Source: Rivularia sp. PCC 7116 (GTDB lineage: Bacteria; Cyanobacteriota; Cyanobacteriia; Cyanobacteriales; Nostocaceae). From it: DNA of 64,000 bases. Position 1 is the first letter of the stretch. Each line of letters begins with the position of its first letter. The position numbers and the translations under genes were made by a program. Where the stretch lies: NCBI RefSeq assembly GCF_000316665.1, contig NC_019678.1, forward strand, positions 3,162,001-3,226,000, read 5' to 3'. Positions 46,827 to 55,814 of the stretch are shown piece after piece. Under the pieces are notes generated by a model, which saw only the letters and a list, made by a program, of their open reading frames with translations, made no database searches and was not told the origin of the DNA.

Positions 46827-49072
46827 AAGGTGCTATGGTTCAACCACGTCCGCAATCTGCTTTAGAAACAAAGTTTTTAAGCGAAATATTACCTTTAATA
46901 ATTTTAAAAGATTTAACATTGAATTTTATCTGTTTTCGACTTTCTCCGGAAGTAGAGCGAGAAATTGGCAACCGTTTAAGTTGGCGTTTTTGTCACAAGT
47001 TTCCAGATGTTATTGTTATCTGGTACAAAAAGCTTTTTTGGGCTTTAGCTAAACCAAATCAAGTAATGCCAAGCCAGAAAGAATGGCGAGAAGCATTAAC
47101 AGAAATATGTGAAGAATTGAGAAAAGATATCGGCGATTGCGATTATTCTATTCAATGGGTACGTCAGCCGCAGTTAAAAGCTTCTATATTAGCTCAGTTA
47201 GCGGTTAGAATAATAAAAATTACTCGTCCTTTTTCATCAAAAATAGCTTTATCAGAAAAACAGGTAGAAGTAAAACGCGAAGCCAATTTTTGGGCTGAAA
47301 CTATAGAAATAAACAACCAGCTTTTCTCAGCTTTAACAATAACTGTTAAGAGTAATTTTAGTTATAAAGGTAATTTAGCGGAATTTTTTGAAAATCATCC
47401 TTTTAGACAAGATCCACAAAAGCTTTTAATCGGTTTAAAGGTTCGGGATATAGAACACAATAGCCTTGCTACAATTACCGGAATTATTGGTAATATTAGC
47501 GAACATAGAGAAAGATTAAAAGAAGATGCAACTGGTGCAATTAGCAAGCAAGCATTAGAAGAAGCACCCGACGATCAACCAGTAGTTACCGTGCAATTTG
47601 GTAAGAAGAATAAACAATTTCGCTATGCGATGGCAGCTTTACGTCCTTGTGTAACTGCTGAAACTACTAATAAATTTGAAGTAGATTATGGAAAATTACT
47701 TAAAGCAACTAAGGTAGCTTGTAGAGAAAGAAAAGAACTTTTAGGGGCTTACAAGAAAGAAGCAAATATAGTTTTAACTAATTATGGATTAAAATTAGGA
47801 CAAAGTATAAATAGTTCTAGCTATTCACAATTATTTTGGCAACCATTATTAAAGCTTTCAGAAACTAAACTATTATTTGGTAACAATAGAATTGGTATTC
47901 AACAACGTATATTGACAGGACTTTCTCAAGGTGGAGTTTATTCCCGTCATGAGGATTACAAAGATCCATCAGATAAAATTAATATAGCTGCTTTAAAAAT
48001 AGGTAATTTTCAGGTTTCATTTTCTTTTTTAGATGAAGTTGACAAACGTTTAAAACGATATGGTTTTGGAAGTATACGAGCAAAAGAAAATATAAAATCA
48101 ATCTCTTCAGAAAGTTTTACTAGTATCGAGAGTAGAGTCAATATTGAGGAAGCTATAGATGATTTGATGGAAAGACATCCTGATATAGTTTTAGTCTTTT
48201 TGCCTACTAGTGATAGAAGTACTGACGATACAGGTGATAGTCTTTATTCTTTGGTTTACTCGCGTTTGCTAAGACGAGGAATCGCTAGCCAAGTAATTTA
48301 TGAAGATACTTTAAAAAAAGTTCAAGTTAATAATATTCTCAATCAAGTTATTCCTGGAATATTAGCTAAGTTAGGTAACTTACCTTATGTGTTAGCTGAA
48401 CCATTAAAAATAGCAGATTTTTTTATTGGCTTAGATATTTCTAGAGGTTCCAAAAAGAAAACTGCTGGAACTATGAATGCCTGTGCGAGTTTAAGACTTT
48501 ATAAAGAAAACGGGGAATTCAACGGCTATAAATTGGAAGATGCTTTAATAGAAGGTGAAGAAATTCCCCGAAGAGTTTTAGAAAAATTTCTTCCACGAGC
48601 AAAATTAAAAGGAAAGACTGTTTTAATCTATCGAGACGGACGTTTTTGCGGTCAAGAAGCTATACATTTAAAAGAATGGGCAGAAGTTATAAATTCTAAA
48701 TTTGTTTTAGTGGAATGTTATAAATCAGGAATACCTCGGCTTTATAACTGGAATGGACAAGTTATTAAAGCACCTACAAAAGGTTTAGCACTTCGTGTCT
48801 CTTCTCGTGAAGTGATTTTAGTAACCACAGAATTAAAATCGGAAAATATGGGTTTACCTCTCCCATTGCGTTTAAGAATTCATGAAGCAGGTCATCAAGT
48901 ATCAATTGAAGATTTAGTCGATACTACACTCAAACTTACATTACTTCATTATGGCTCCCTTAGAGAACCACGTTTACCAGTACCGCTTTACGGCTCCGAT
49001 GTTATGGCTTACCGACGCTTACAAGGTATTTATCCAGGTGCGTTAGATGGCGATCGCCAATTCTGGCTCTAA
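46823..49072 (+). CDS. ago: Long prokaryotic Argonaute with apparently intact catalytic tetrad
   Basis: A 749-residue protein with N, L1, PAZ-like (about 160-290), MID (about 430-530) and PIWI (about 530-745) regions. Catalytic residues of the RNase H-like PIWI fold are visible: D538 in GLDISRG, a glutamate finger in EGEEIP (577-580), D605 in IYRDGRF and D726 in [10 protein letters not shown], aligning with the His of the YYAH motif in human Ago2. The MID pocket has Q490 and K516 at the expected spacing, but the usual Lys four residues after the first aromatic is Tyr (Y475/Y479). Related cyanobacterial Argonautes use DNA guides against DNA. The ATG overlaps the nuclease stop. Confidence 0.92.
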   Translation: MKGAMVQPRPQSALETKFLSEILPLIILKDLTLNFICFRLSPEVEREIGNRLSWRFCHKFPDVIVIWYKKLFWALAKPNQVMPSQKEWREALTEICEELRKDIGDCDYSIQWVRQPQLKASILAQLAVRIIKITRPFSSKIALSEKQVEVKREANFWAETIEINNQLFSALTITVKSNFSYKGNLAEFFENHPFRQDPQKLLIGLKVRDIEHNSLATITGIIGNISEHRERLKEDATGAISKQALEEAPDDQPVVTVQFGKKNKQFRYAMAALRPCVTAETTNKFEVDYGKLLKATKVACRERKELLGAYKKEANIVLTNYGLKLGQSINSSSYSQLFWQPLLKLSETKLLFGNNRIGIQQRILTGLSQGGVYSRHEDYKDPSDKINIAALKIGNFQVSFSFLDEVDKRLKRYGFGSIRAKENIKSISSESFTSIESRVNIEEAIDDLMERHPDIVLVFLPTSDRSTDDTGDSLYSLVYSRLLRRGIASQVIYEDTLKKVQVNNILNQVIPGILAKLGNLPYVLAEPLKIADFFIGLDISRGSKKKTAGTMNACASLRLYKENGEFNGYKLEDALIEGEEIPRRVLEKFLPRAKLKGKTVLIYRDGRFCGQEAIHLKEWAEVINSKFVLVECYKSGIPRLYNWNGQVIKAPTKGLALRVSSREVILVTTELKSENMGLPLPLRLRIHEAGHQVSIEDLVDTTLKLTLLHYGSLREPRLPVPLYGSDVMAYRRLQGIYPGALDGDRQFWL

Positions 49073-49117
49073 CACCCCCAACCGCTAAACTAAAACAAAA
49101 TCCTCTCACCTCCCCCC

Positions 49118-49825
49118 ATGCTTTCCACCGCTCCCGAATACCAAATTACCTGGGAAAAACTCCCCGAAGACTTTGTTCTAGATAACAAACCCGTGGATAA
49201 TATCAATCAACCGTTGCTTGCTGCTGCATTAACCGAAAGTTTAGAAATTGCCGGGAAATTACCAGATAATTCTCTCACTTCCAGCAACTACGGAATCTGC
49301 GCGACGGTAAATCAAAAAATGGTAGTAAAAGCCCCCGATTGGGCTTATATCCCAAAAATAACCGTATCTCGACAAGAAATAAAACGCAGCTACACCCCGC
49401 AACTTCAAGGAGATATTCCAGTTATTGTTATGGAATTTCTTTCCGATACTGAAGGCGGAGAGTATTCAATTAAACCTACTTATCCTCCGGGTAAATGGTT
49501 CTTTTACGAGCAAGTTTTAGAAGTTCCTAACTATATAATTTTTGAACCAGATAGCGGTGAAATAGAAGTCTATCAATTAGATGATTTAAAACGGTATCAT
49601 CTGCAAAAAGCTGATGCTAATAACCGTTTCTGGATTGCTCAAATGCAGCTATTTCTAGGAGTATGGGAAGGTACTAGAGAAAATCGCACCGGTTATTGGC
49701 TGCGATGGTGGGATGAAAATCAAAATATTTTATTATGGGGTTCGGAAAAAGCAAATCTGGAAAGTCAAAGAGCAGAACGTTTAGCAGCACAACTCAGAGC
49801 AGCAGGCATTGAACCAGAAATTTAA
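49118..49825 (+). CDS. Uma2-family (DUF820) PD-(D/E)xK endonuclease
   Basis: Uma2 proteins are small restriction-endonuclease-fold proteins abundant in cyanobacteria, with no clear physiological role. The 235-residue sequence shows KAPDWAYIPKI (conserved Asp), PVIVMEFLSDTEGGEYSIK (Glu) and PGKWFFYEQVLEVPNYIIFEPDSGEIEVY in separate blocks; the WLRWWDENQ region and a Leu/Arg-rich terminal helix (ERLAAQLRAAG) are typical of the longer Uma2 subtype. The Lys of the ExK motif is not clear by eye. It begins 45 bases after ago on the same strand and may be co-transcribed, but Uma2 genes are so common that this could be chance. Confidence 0.85.
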   Translation: MLSTAPEYQITWEKLPEDFVLDNKPVDNINQPLLAAALTESLEIAGKLPDNSLTSSNYGICATVNQKMVVKAPDWAYIPKITVSRQEIKRSYTPQLQGDIPVIVMEFLSDTEGGEYSIKPTYPPGKWFFYEQVLEVPNYIIFEPDSGEIEVYQLDDLKRYHLQKADANNRFWIAQMQLFLGVWEGTRENRTGYWLRWWDENQNILLWGSEKANLESQRAERLAAQLRAAGIEPEI

Positions 49826-50020
49826 AAAATACCAGCAATTCTAATACGATATAAAAATGTACCGAATTTAGCCAGCGCAGGTTAACTTTGTATTGCTAGC
49901 TTCACTCTTCTAGAGTCACAGCTATTATGCCAATTTTTATATCACTAATAAATTTTCTCATTGTTTAACGTCAAGTCTTCCGTCTTAATATGATGAGGTT
50001 GGCAAAAATCCAAAGTATTT

Positions 50021-51406
50021 ATGACTTCATCGCAGAAAAAAGACACTTTCCATAAGTGGCGTTTAACACCTGGTTATCTCAGAGAAAAAGGCTCGGATTT
50101 ACAATCAATGCTGATTTTACTCGGACGTTTTCTCACAGATAGGAGTTCAAAAGATCCTTTACCAGAAAAATCATTATTTTCTGAAGATGGAAAGTTTGAA
50201 TGGGGAGATACATCACCTTTAGAAAAAGTCATTAATTCTCCAGGAGATTGGGAATTTTTACTTCAGCATCCTCAGATATCTCGCAACTGTATTTTTATTG
50301 TTGAACCTTGGAAGCACGTTGGTTTTAACAGTTTATATGAAGAAGTCAGAGCATCTAAAAATGTCGCTTTCATTGCTCAAAAATTAGCTGATTGTGATTC
50401 AATTTTATTCCCAGCTTGGGATGTAGGAACCCTCGATTTAAACTCGGTAGTTCCTATTCTGTCTTCCAGTATGGCAGTGATACTAGAAGGTGGTAATGCT
50501 TCGGCTCACGATTCCTCTCAATGGAATGATTGTGACTGTTCTAGGGAAGAGATGTTGGCTTTGGTTGAGAAACTTCTCTTATCCCGCTCTCCTCAAAGCG
50601 CTCCCGTTATTATGATTTGTGTTAGCCATCAATTAGCAGCAGAATGTCACGTTCGTTTATTAAAACGTGCGGTTCAAGAAATACTTAATACAGATGCTTT
50701 AGCTCGCGATGTTGAAGGGGAAGCCTTAATTTCTTTGAAGTCAGTAGTAGAAAAAATTCAGTCACTAGGTAAAAATCTTAAAATTGAAAAGCGAGATGGT
50801 AGAATCGTCGCTGAAGGCTGGGATGATGCCAATTTTGCAGTAGTTCTTAACGAAGACAAAGAAATCGGCGATCGCCACTTATTACCTTACCGAACCCCAA
50901 ATGCTAAAAACTCAATAATTCCCATTGAACTGCTCGAAGCTCATAAAATTATGGCTTACGAACATGAAGGAGTAATTGACAAAATGATTTTAGAACATGG
51001 ACGTGATGTTGCGATTTCCATGTTTCACTACGACGAAGTTAACGAAGAAGCGATTCTTTTCGCAAACTGGGCTTATATTTCGCTGCACAATGCCATCATT
51101 CCCCATCGACATATCATAGCTGGCAGCAGTCTTTCTTGGCTGTTGCAATTACCTTACTCAGTCGAGATTTTAGCCTCAACAGAAGCAGAAGGAAAAATAT
51201 TAACTGAATGCTCTTGTACCTGCATCAACTATAAAGATTTTGAAACCAAAAAAATGCGTCGCTCTTTTACCTGTCAGTTTCATCCAGAGTTACTCAGCGA
51301 TTTACGAGAAATTGGTAAACGTCCCGAACCATCTTACACGGAACTAAAGCAAAGCGACGGCACTCGATTATTAGTACAACTACTTTACGAATCAATACAA
51401 GAGTGA
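50021..51406 (+). CDS. Orphan protein with class I glutamine-amidotransferase-like triad
   Basis: A 461-residue soluble protein. PVIMICVSHQLAAE places a nucleophile-like C200 in the elbow sequence Cys-x-x-His-Gln (glutaminases usually have C-x-G-x), and FTCQFHPELL supplies H421 and E423. ILEGGNASAHD before the Cys resembles the oxyanion-hole strand. The 220-residue gap between Cys and His is more than twice the usual, so a large insertion (about 270-390) interrupts the fold. No synthetase domain is present. Function unknown; ammonia donor, peptidase of the same fold or amidase are possibilities. ATG start; its 3' end runs into inverted heptamer repeats shared with psaD. Confidence 0.65.
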   Translation: MTSSQKKDTFHKWRLTPGYLREKGSDLQSMLILLGRFLTDRSSKDPLPEKSLFSEDGKFEWGDTSPLEKVINSPGDWEFLLQHPQISRNCIFIVEPWKHVGFNSLYEEVRASKNVAFIAQKLADCDSILFPAWDVGTLDLNSVVPILSSSMAVILEGGNASAHDSSQWNDCDCSREEMLALVEKLLLSRSPQSAPVIMICVSHQLAAECHVRLLKRAVQEILNTDALARDVEGEALISLKSVVEKIQSLGKNLKIEKRDGRIVAEGWDDANFAVVLNEDKEIGDRHLLPYRTPNAKNSIIPIELLEAHKIMAYEHEGVIDKMILEHGRDVAISMFHYDEVNEEAILFANWAYISLHNAIIPHRHIIAGSSLSWLLQLPYSVEILASTEAEGKILTECSCTCINYKDFETKKMRRSFTCQFHPELLSDLREIGKRPEPSYTELKQSDGTRLLVQLLYESIQE

Positions 51407-51620
51407 ACAGTTAACAGTTAACAGTTATCAGTGAACAGTTATCAGTTATCAATTATTACTTCTGAGTTAAACATAATAGTACAGGGAAAGACATACAGTT
51501 TAAAAGCCCCAACCGACAATCTATTTCCCATATTTTTTGTTCAATTCCCGAAAAACAGATTAACTGCTAACTTTTCGCTGTTTACTGTTCGCTGTTCGCT
51601 GTTCACTGTTCGCTGTTTTA
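51405..51620. repeat. Opposed AACAGTT and CTGTTCA heptamer clusters between convergent genes
   Basis: Left cluster (51409-51452): degenerate GTGAACAG/GTTAACAG units. Right cluster (51578-51617): complementary CTGTTCGCTGTTCAC units. RNA from either strand could fold into a long imperfect stem between the two stop codons and serve as a two-way terminator. Confidence 0.6.
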
Positions 51621-51621
51621 A

Positions 51622-52050
51622 CTACGAATTAGGAGCGTCATAAGGTGCGACACCGCTAAACTTAAGTTTTGCAGCACTGGGATTATCGCCGATTTTACGA
51701 GCGTTGAAACGCACTTTTTCGCGACCTTCGTTAACCTTCTCGGGGAAGACACCATCAGCCGGATGTAAGTACTGAGTTTCGCCACTAGGATAAATCCGGT
51801 AAATTTTATAATCAGTGATTTTCATTTTCCGGAATTGAGCGCCTAAAGCAATGCCGTACTCTTTACGAGCAATTTCCAGCATGTTTTCGCCTTCAAGCAT
51901 TGTTGCAGCGCCACCAGTAGGCATTTCAAAAACCTGTTGTTTGGGGCTAGTCCAAGTAATCGCGTATTTTTCTTCTTCTACTGCTTTCTTGAGCAAGCCG
52001 CCGGTGCTGCCACCAAATAACGGGGTTTGTCCAGAGAGTGTTCCTGCCAT
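51622..52050 (-). CDS. psaD: Photosystem I reaction center subunit II
   Basis: PsaD is the stromal-side extrinsic subunit of photosystem I that docks ferredoxin and stabilises PsaC. The 142-residue protein reads [56 protein letters not shown] and [13 protein letters not shown]. The start is the ATG at 52050 (MAGTLSGQ), preceded by a GAGAG ribosome-like site; a longer frame from 52101 only adds leader sequence. A few usually basic positions in the region after the MEG core differ (FRKMKITDY), but all landmarks are present. It is the housekeeping marker at the right edge of the accessory block. Confidence 0.96.
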   Translation of the reverse strand: MAGTLSGQTPLFGGSTGGLLKKAVEEEKYAITWTSPKQQVFEMPTGGAATMLEGENMLEIARKEYGIALGAQFRKMKITDYKIYRIYPSGETQYLHPADGVFPEKVNEGREKVRFNARKIGDNPSAAKLKFSGVAPYDAPNS

Positions 52051-52137
52051 AAATATTCTCTCAACGTTTTTACGGCATCCTAACACTGCAAGCGGTGTCA
52101 TATTGCGATTACGTTAGGAACTTTAACAAAAATTGAG

Positions 52138-52256
52138 CATGGGCATTGGGTATTGGGTATTGGGCATGGGGCATTGGGCATTGTGAATAACTATTTATTC
52201 TTCCCCTCTCTCCCTCTCTCCCTCTCTCCCTCTCTCCCTCTCTACCTCTCCCTCTA
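52138..52256. repeat. ATTGGGC heptamers and CTCCCTCT microsatellite
   Basis: GGGCATTGGGTATT units (52140-52185) followed by about six copies of CTCTCCCT (52203-52252), lying between psaD and the 3' end of the histidine kinase gene. Confidence 0.7.
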
Positions 52257-54263
52257 CTACTTCCTCACCGCCGCAAACAATCTTTCCTCCTGACTTCCTT
52301 CAATACTCGGTACGGTAAAGTGAAATTTAGAGCCTTTATCTTTACCAGATGATTCTGCCCAGATTTGTCCTCCCCAGCCTATGACTATCTGACGACAAAT
52401 TGCTAATCCTAAACCCGTTCCACCCGTGGTGCGCCTTAAGGCTCCTTCTTCTTGATAGAAACGGTCAAAAACAATTTCTAAACGATTCGGTTCTATTCCT
52501 CGTCCGGTGTCGGCTACTGTAACTTCAACCATTTGATTTTCGTTACGAATCGCTTTAATAGTAATTTCTCCCTCGGGTGGGGTAAATTTACAAGCGTTAT
52601 CCATTAATTTGGCTAACACTTCGACTAACCAATCACCATCTGCTCTAACCAAAGGCAAATTTTCTGATATTTCTGCCGATACTTTAGGCAAGCTTTCTAT
52701 ATTGGTACGAGCGTTGATTCTACTGATTGCTAAATCTACACATTCTTGCAAAGTCAAAGTCTCTGGATGCCATTCGATTCGACCGCTTTCTAAATTGGAA
52801 AGAGTAAGAAAATCTTGAATTAACTTCCGCATTCTTTCTGAGTCAGAAAGTGCTGTACTCAACATCACTTCGCGCAGTTCCAAAGGCATATCTGGTTCGG
52901 TAGCAAGGCTTTCTAAGCACACTTGAATTGTGGAAAGCGGAGTACGTAGTTCGTGCCCGGTAATAGCGATCAAATTGCTACGAGTGCGGTCTAATGCTTC
53001 TAATTGCTGGTTAAAATCTTCTAAATTGGCATAGGCTTCAGCTTGAATCAAAGCGGCTCCCACAGAGATAGCTATGGCTTTGACCAAATCTTGTTCCCCT
53101 GCTTGCCATTCGTGGGGTTTATCGCCACAATACTGCAATTCTATAATGCCTAACATTCGCCCTTGGAACCATACGGGTTCCATTAACCAAGAACGAATCG
53201 AAAAACTTTTGACAAAATCAGCAACTTCTGGAGAATTAGCTACCCGAGAATCTTCAAGAGTATCGGTAACACAAACACCTTCACCGGTTTCTACTACTTC
53301 CTGAAATATTGGATTTTTTTGTAACTCTCTAGTTTTTCCTAAAAGTGATAAAACTCCCGAGCTTCGGAATTCGTGTTCGATTACGGCATTCGTGTCTGCC
53401 CTTTGAGCGCGATAGATTAAACATCGGCTAGCTGCCAAATTTTGTCCTAACTCCTGTACGGCAACTTCCAATACTTCTCGCGGATTTAGCGATCGCCGAA
53501 TTGCGGTACTAATTGAATTGACTAAACGTTCTTTTCGTGCTTGTGCGGCAATCGAGCGATAGGCTTTATGTAATTTATATTGGCTGGCTTGTAAATAGGT
53601 AACTAAGCGCTGCACGAATGGATTGGTGTCGATGTCGCAAGCATATTCGCTCTTTTCATCAATTACCTTCTGACTATAATTTTCTCCAATACCAAAGCGT
53701 TGCCGTGCCTGCTCAATTTTCTCGGCTAATTCCGGACGATAAATAAGTATTTTATCTAATAACAAATCGGCAGCTTTTAAGCTTACACCTCTTTCAGCCG
53801 TCCAAATCCCCTCAAATCTCCTTGCTGTGTCCATATCAAGACTTGGAGTTTCTGGGGACATTTCTCTTTTAAGTATGGAAGCAGGATATTCTCGGCAAAC
53901 TAAGCAAGTCGCATAATTAAAAGCAATAACTACCAAATGCCATTCTTGAGAAAGAGCATCTTGTGGCTCAAAAGCTACTTTTTCATAATATTCTGAACTG
54001 CTACTAAAACCAGTTTCTGGTGCAGATAAAACGTATACTTGATTGCTGATTTGCGCCAGTCGTTGATAGCGATGAGCTTCTTGACGGTAAAACCTTTCTC
54101 TTTGAAAATTGGCAATTACTAAAGGCTGCTCCATTGTGGCAGCCAAAACCTGGTCTTCCATCGCGTGGGAGAGCGCTGTTAATGAAGCTTTGAAGTATAT
54201 TTGGGGCCGCAGGTACGTTAGTGCCTGTAGCAAATCACTCAGCACGGAAGTCGAAATGCTCAT
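52257..54263 (-). CDS. DICT-GAF sensor histidine kinase
   Basis: A 668-residue soluble kinase. The N-terminal DICT domain (about 1-150; LSDLLQALTYLRPQIYFKAS, LVIANFQRERFYRQEAHRYQ) is a sensory module often linked to light signalling in cyanobacteria. A helical linker follows, then a GAF domain (about 245-410; ASRCLIYRAQRADTN, WFQGRMLGIIELQYCG) that lacks the Cys-His pair of bilin-binding GAFs. HisKA has its phospho-accepting His at 437 in TGHELRTPLS. HATPase motifs LMDNACKFTPPEG, VTVADTGRGIEPN and TGGTGLGLAICRQI are intact. The start is taken at the ATG at 54263 (MSISTSVL); the longer frame adds 13 doubtful residues. No response regulator is adjacent. Confidence 0.9.
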   Translation of the reverse strand: MSISTSVLSDLLQALTYLRPQIYFKASLTALSHAMEDQVLAATMEQPLVIANFQRERFYRQEAHRYQRLAQISNQVYVLSAPETGFSSSSEYYEKVAFEPQDALSQEWHLVVIAFNYATCLVCREYPASILKREMSPETPSLDMDTARRFEGIWTAERGVSLKAADLLLDKILIYRPELAEKIEQARQRFGIGENYSQKVIDEKSEYACDIDTNPFVQRLVTYLQASQYKLHKAYRSIAAQARKERLVNSISTAIRRSLNPREVLEVAVQELGQNLAASRCLIYRAQRADTNAVIEHEFRSSGVLSLLGKTRELQKNPIFQEVVETGEGVCVTDTLEDSRVANSPEVADFVKSFSIRSWLMEPVWFQGRMLGIIELQYCGDKPHEWQAGEQDLVKAIAISVGAALIQAEAYANLEDFNQQLEALDRTRSNLIAITGHELRTPLSTIQVCLESLATEPDMPLELREVMLSTALSDSERMRKLIQDFLTLSNLESGRIEWHPETLTLQECVDLAISRINARTNIESLPKVSAEISENLPLVRADGDWLVEVLAKLMDNACKFTPPEGEITIKAIRNENQMVEVTVADTGRGIEPNRLEIVFDRFYQEEGALRRTTGGTGLGLAICRQIVIGWGGQIWAESSGKDKGSKFHFTVPSIEGSQEERLFAAVRK

Positions 54264-55814
54264 GAATGTCGTTAAGGAGCCACAATCTGGATTTAAATCC
54301 ACGTCACAGCTGCATTTTACAAACTACAACGGAGTATCAGATTGAGCATAATGTTGCAATTTGTAAACAATATTAAATAGGTTTAAAGAGCCGTGCAAAT
54401 AATCACGGTTCTCAAGTCACAGCTAGCCGCAACCTTTGGGCAACCTTCTCAGATTGCTAATGAAAACATTCTACCTTGCTGTTTGCGGATATTTCGATAA
54501 AACAAGTTGCTTTATCGACTAAAAATTTCGTTTATCTAAAATATGTCGTTAAAAAACTTCAATATTGCTATGTTTGAGACGAAGGTCGCTAAGTGCGAAG
54601 TCAAGCATTCATGCAAAGGGCGTGTTTCATTGCCAAAGTTACGATTGCTTAATATTTTGTTACATAATTCGGTTTCTTTGTGTCTACCGATTAAATGATT
54701 AAGCTGCTGCAATTGTTTTAAATAAGGTGATAAAAGCTCAATATATAAATAGACTCTATCTATCAACATCAGCATCATAAATAGCAAAGCTTATTAGTTT
54801 ATCTTGGATCAGATATTTTATATTTATCTTCTGCAATTACCGATACTTTTTTAATTTTTGCTTATATTGGGATATTACTTTTTTCTGGTTTAAAACAATG
54901 TATCGCCAAACTCTTCCGATTACTAAAAGAATTCATCTGATTGTCTATTAAGATAGCTATAGATATAATCAAATGTTTGTTTGATACATATTATGCGTGC
55001 ATATAATTATACTAATTGATATTTTTAAACGAAATTAAGTATTGGGGCAATATACCTAACCGGCAATTAACAGTGATTTTAGTAAAAGTGGTTATTAAAA
55101 GTATCTTTAAAATATCTTTTTTGAAGACTATATTCGTCTATCCGAACAGATATTTGCTACTTGTCAAGCTTTATATATTTTGAAAAGGCTTATTAATATT
55201 AAGTATTTTGTCAATTTCGCAATTGTTTTGGCTTATTACCAAAAATGCTATTGCCAACATAACCTGATTATTTATTCAGTTTAAACGACTGCTATCTGTA
55301 TAATTTTTATCTGAATATGTTATTTGATTTGTAAAGCTATATGGCATCATTCTAGCTTGTATATAGTCAATAAAAACTATATTTGAGTTGCAGCGAATAT
55401 TGATGATACATAAACTGATTAAGTATATTGCATCATATTGATGTTTAATGTAATATTGCTTTGTCTATATTTCAAGCACTGCGGAACAATCTTGAAGTAA
55501 TCCTCAAAATCTACGGTTATTTCATTGTCAATTCAATCAAGAGTGGAATACTCTGATGAAATAATTACTATTGTGAAATATTCGGCAATATTGACAAATA
55601 ATAATTTAATATTGAAAAGTGTTTGATTATTATTGCCGTTTGAATTCACAGTTAGACTCCAACCTTGCTTGTGAAATAAATGCAGCAGCTATTTAGGTTA
55701 GGCAAGGGACAGCACACTTATTCAGTCTGAATAAAGTTATGGTTTTCTATCATTTTGAAAACAATAATCCGGCTTGAGTCTAATATGCTTTATTTCCCAC
55801 TAAGTAGGTGAAAC
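54264..55814. other. 1.55 kb gene-poor region
   Basis: No protein gene is supported on either strand. The first 150 bases are moderately GC-rich and should hold the promoter of the DICT kinase gene. A hairpin (AGAGCCGTG / CACGGTTCT, 54387-54413) is the only clear secondary structure. The rest (about 54500-55780) is strongly AT-rich with many stops. An unrecognised small RNA or long leader for the following glycosyltransferase gene is possible. Confidence 0.4.

Noticed and set aside
52051-52101. 17-residue N-terminal extension of PsaD
   Set aside because: PsaD proteins begin at the downstream ATG (MAGTLSGQ), which has a ribosome-like site; the extension is 5' leader.
54536-54787. 83-codon minus-strand ORF in the gene-poor interval
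   Set aside because: No recognisable family, biased composition and no ribosome site; probably chance.
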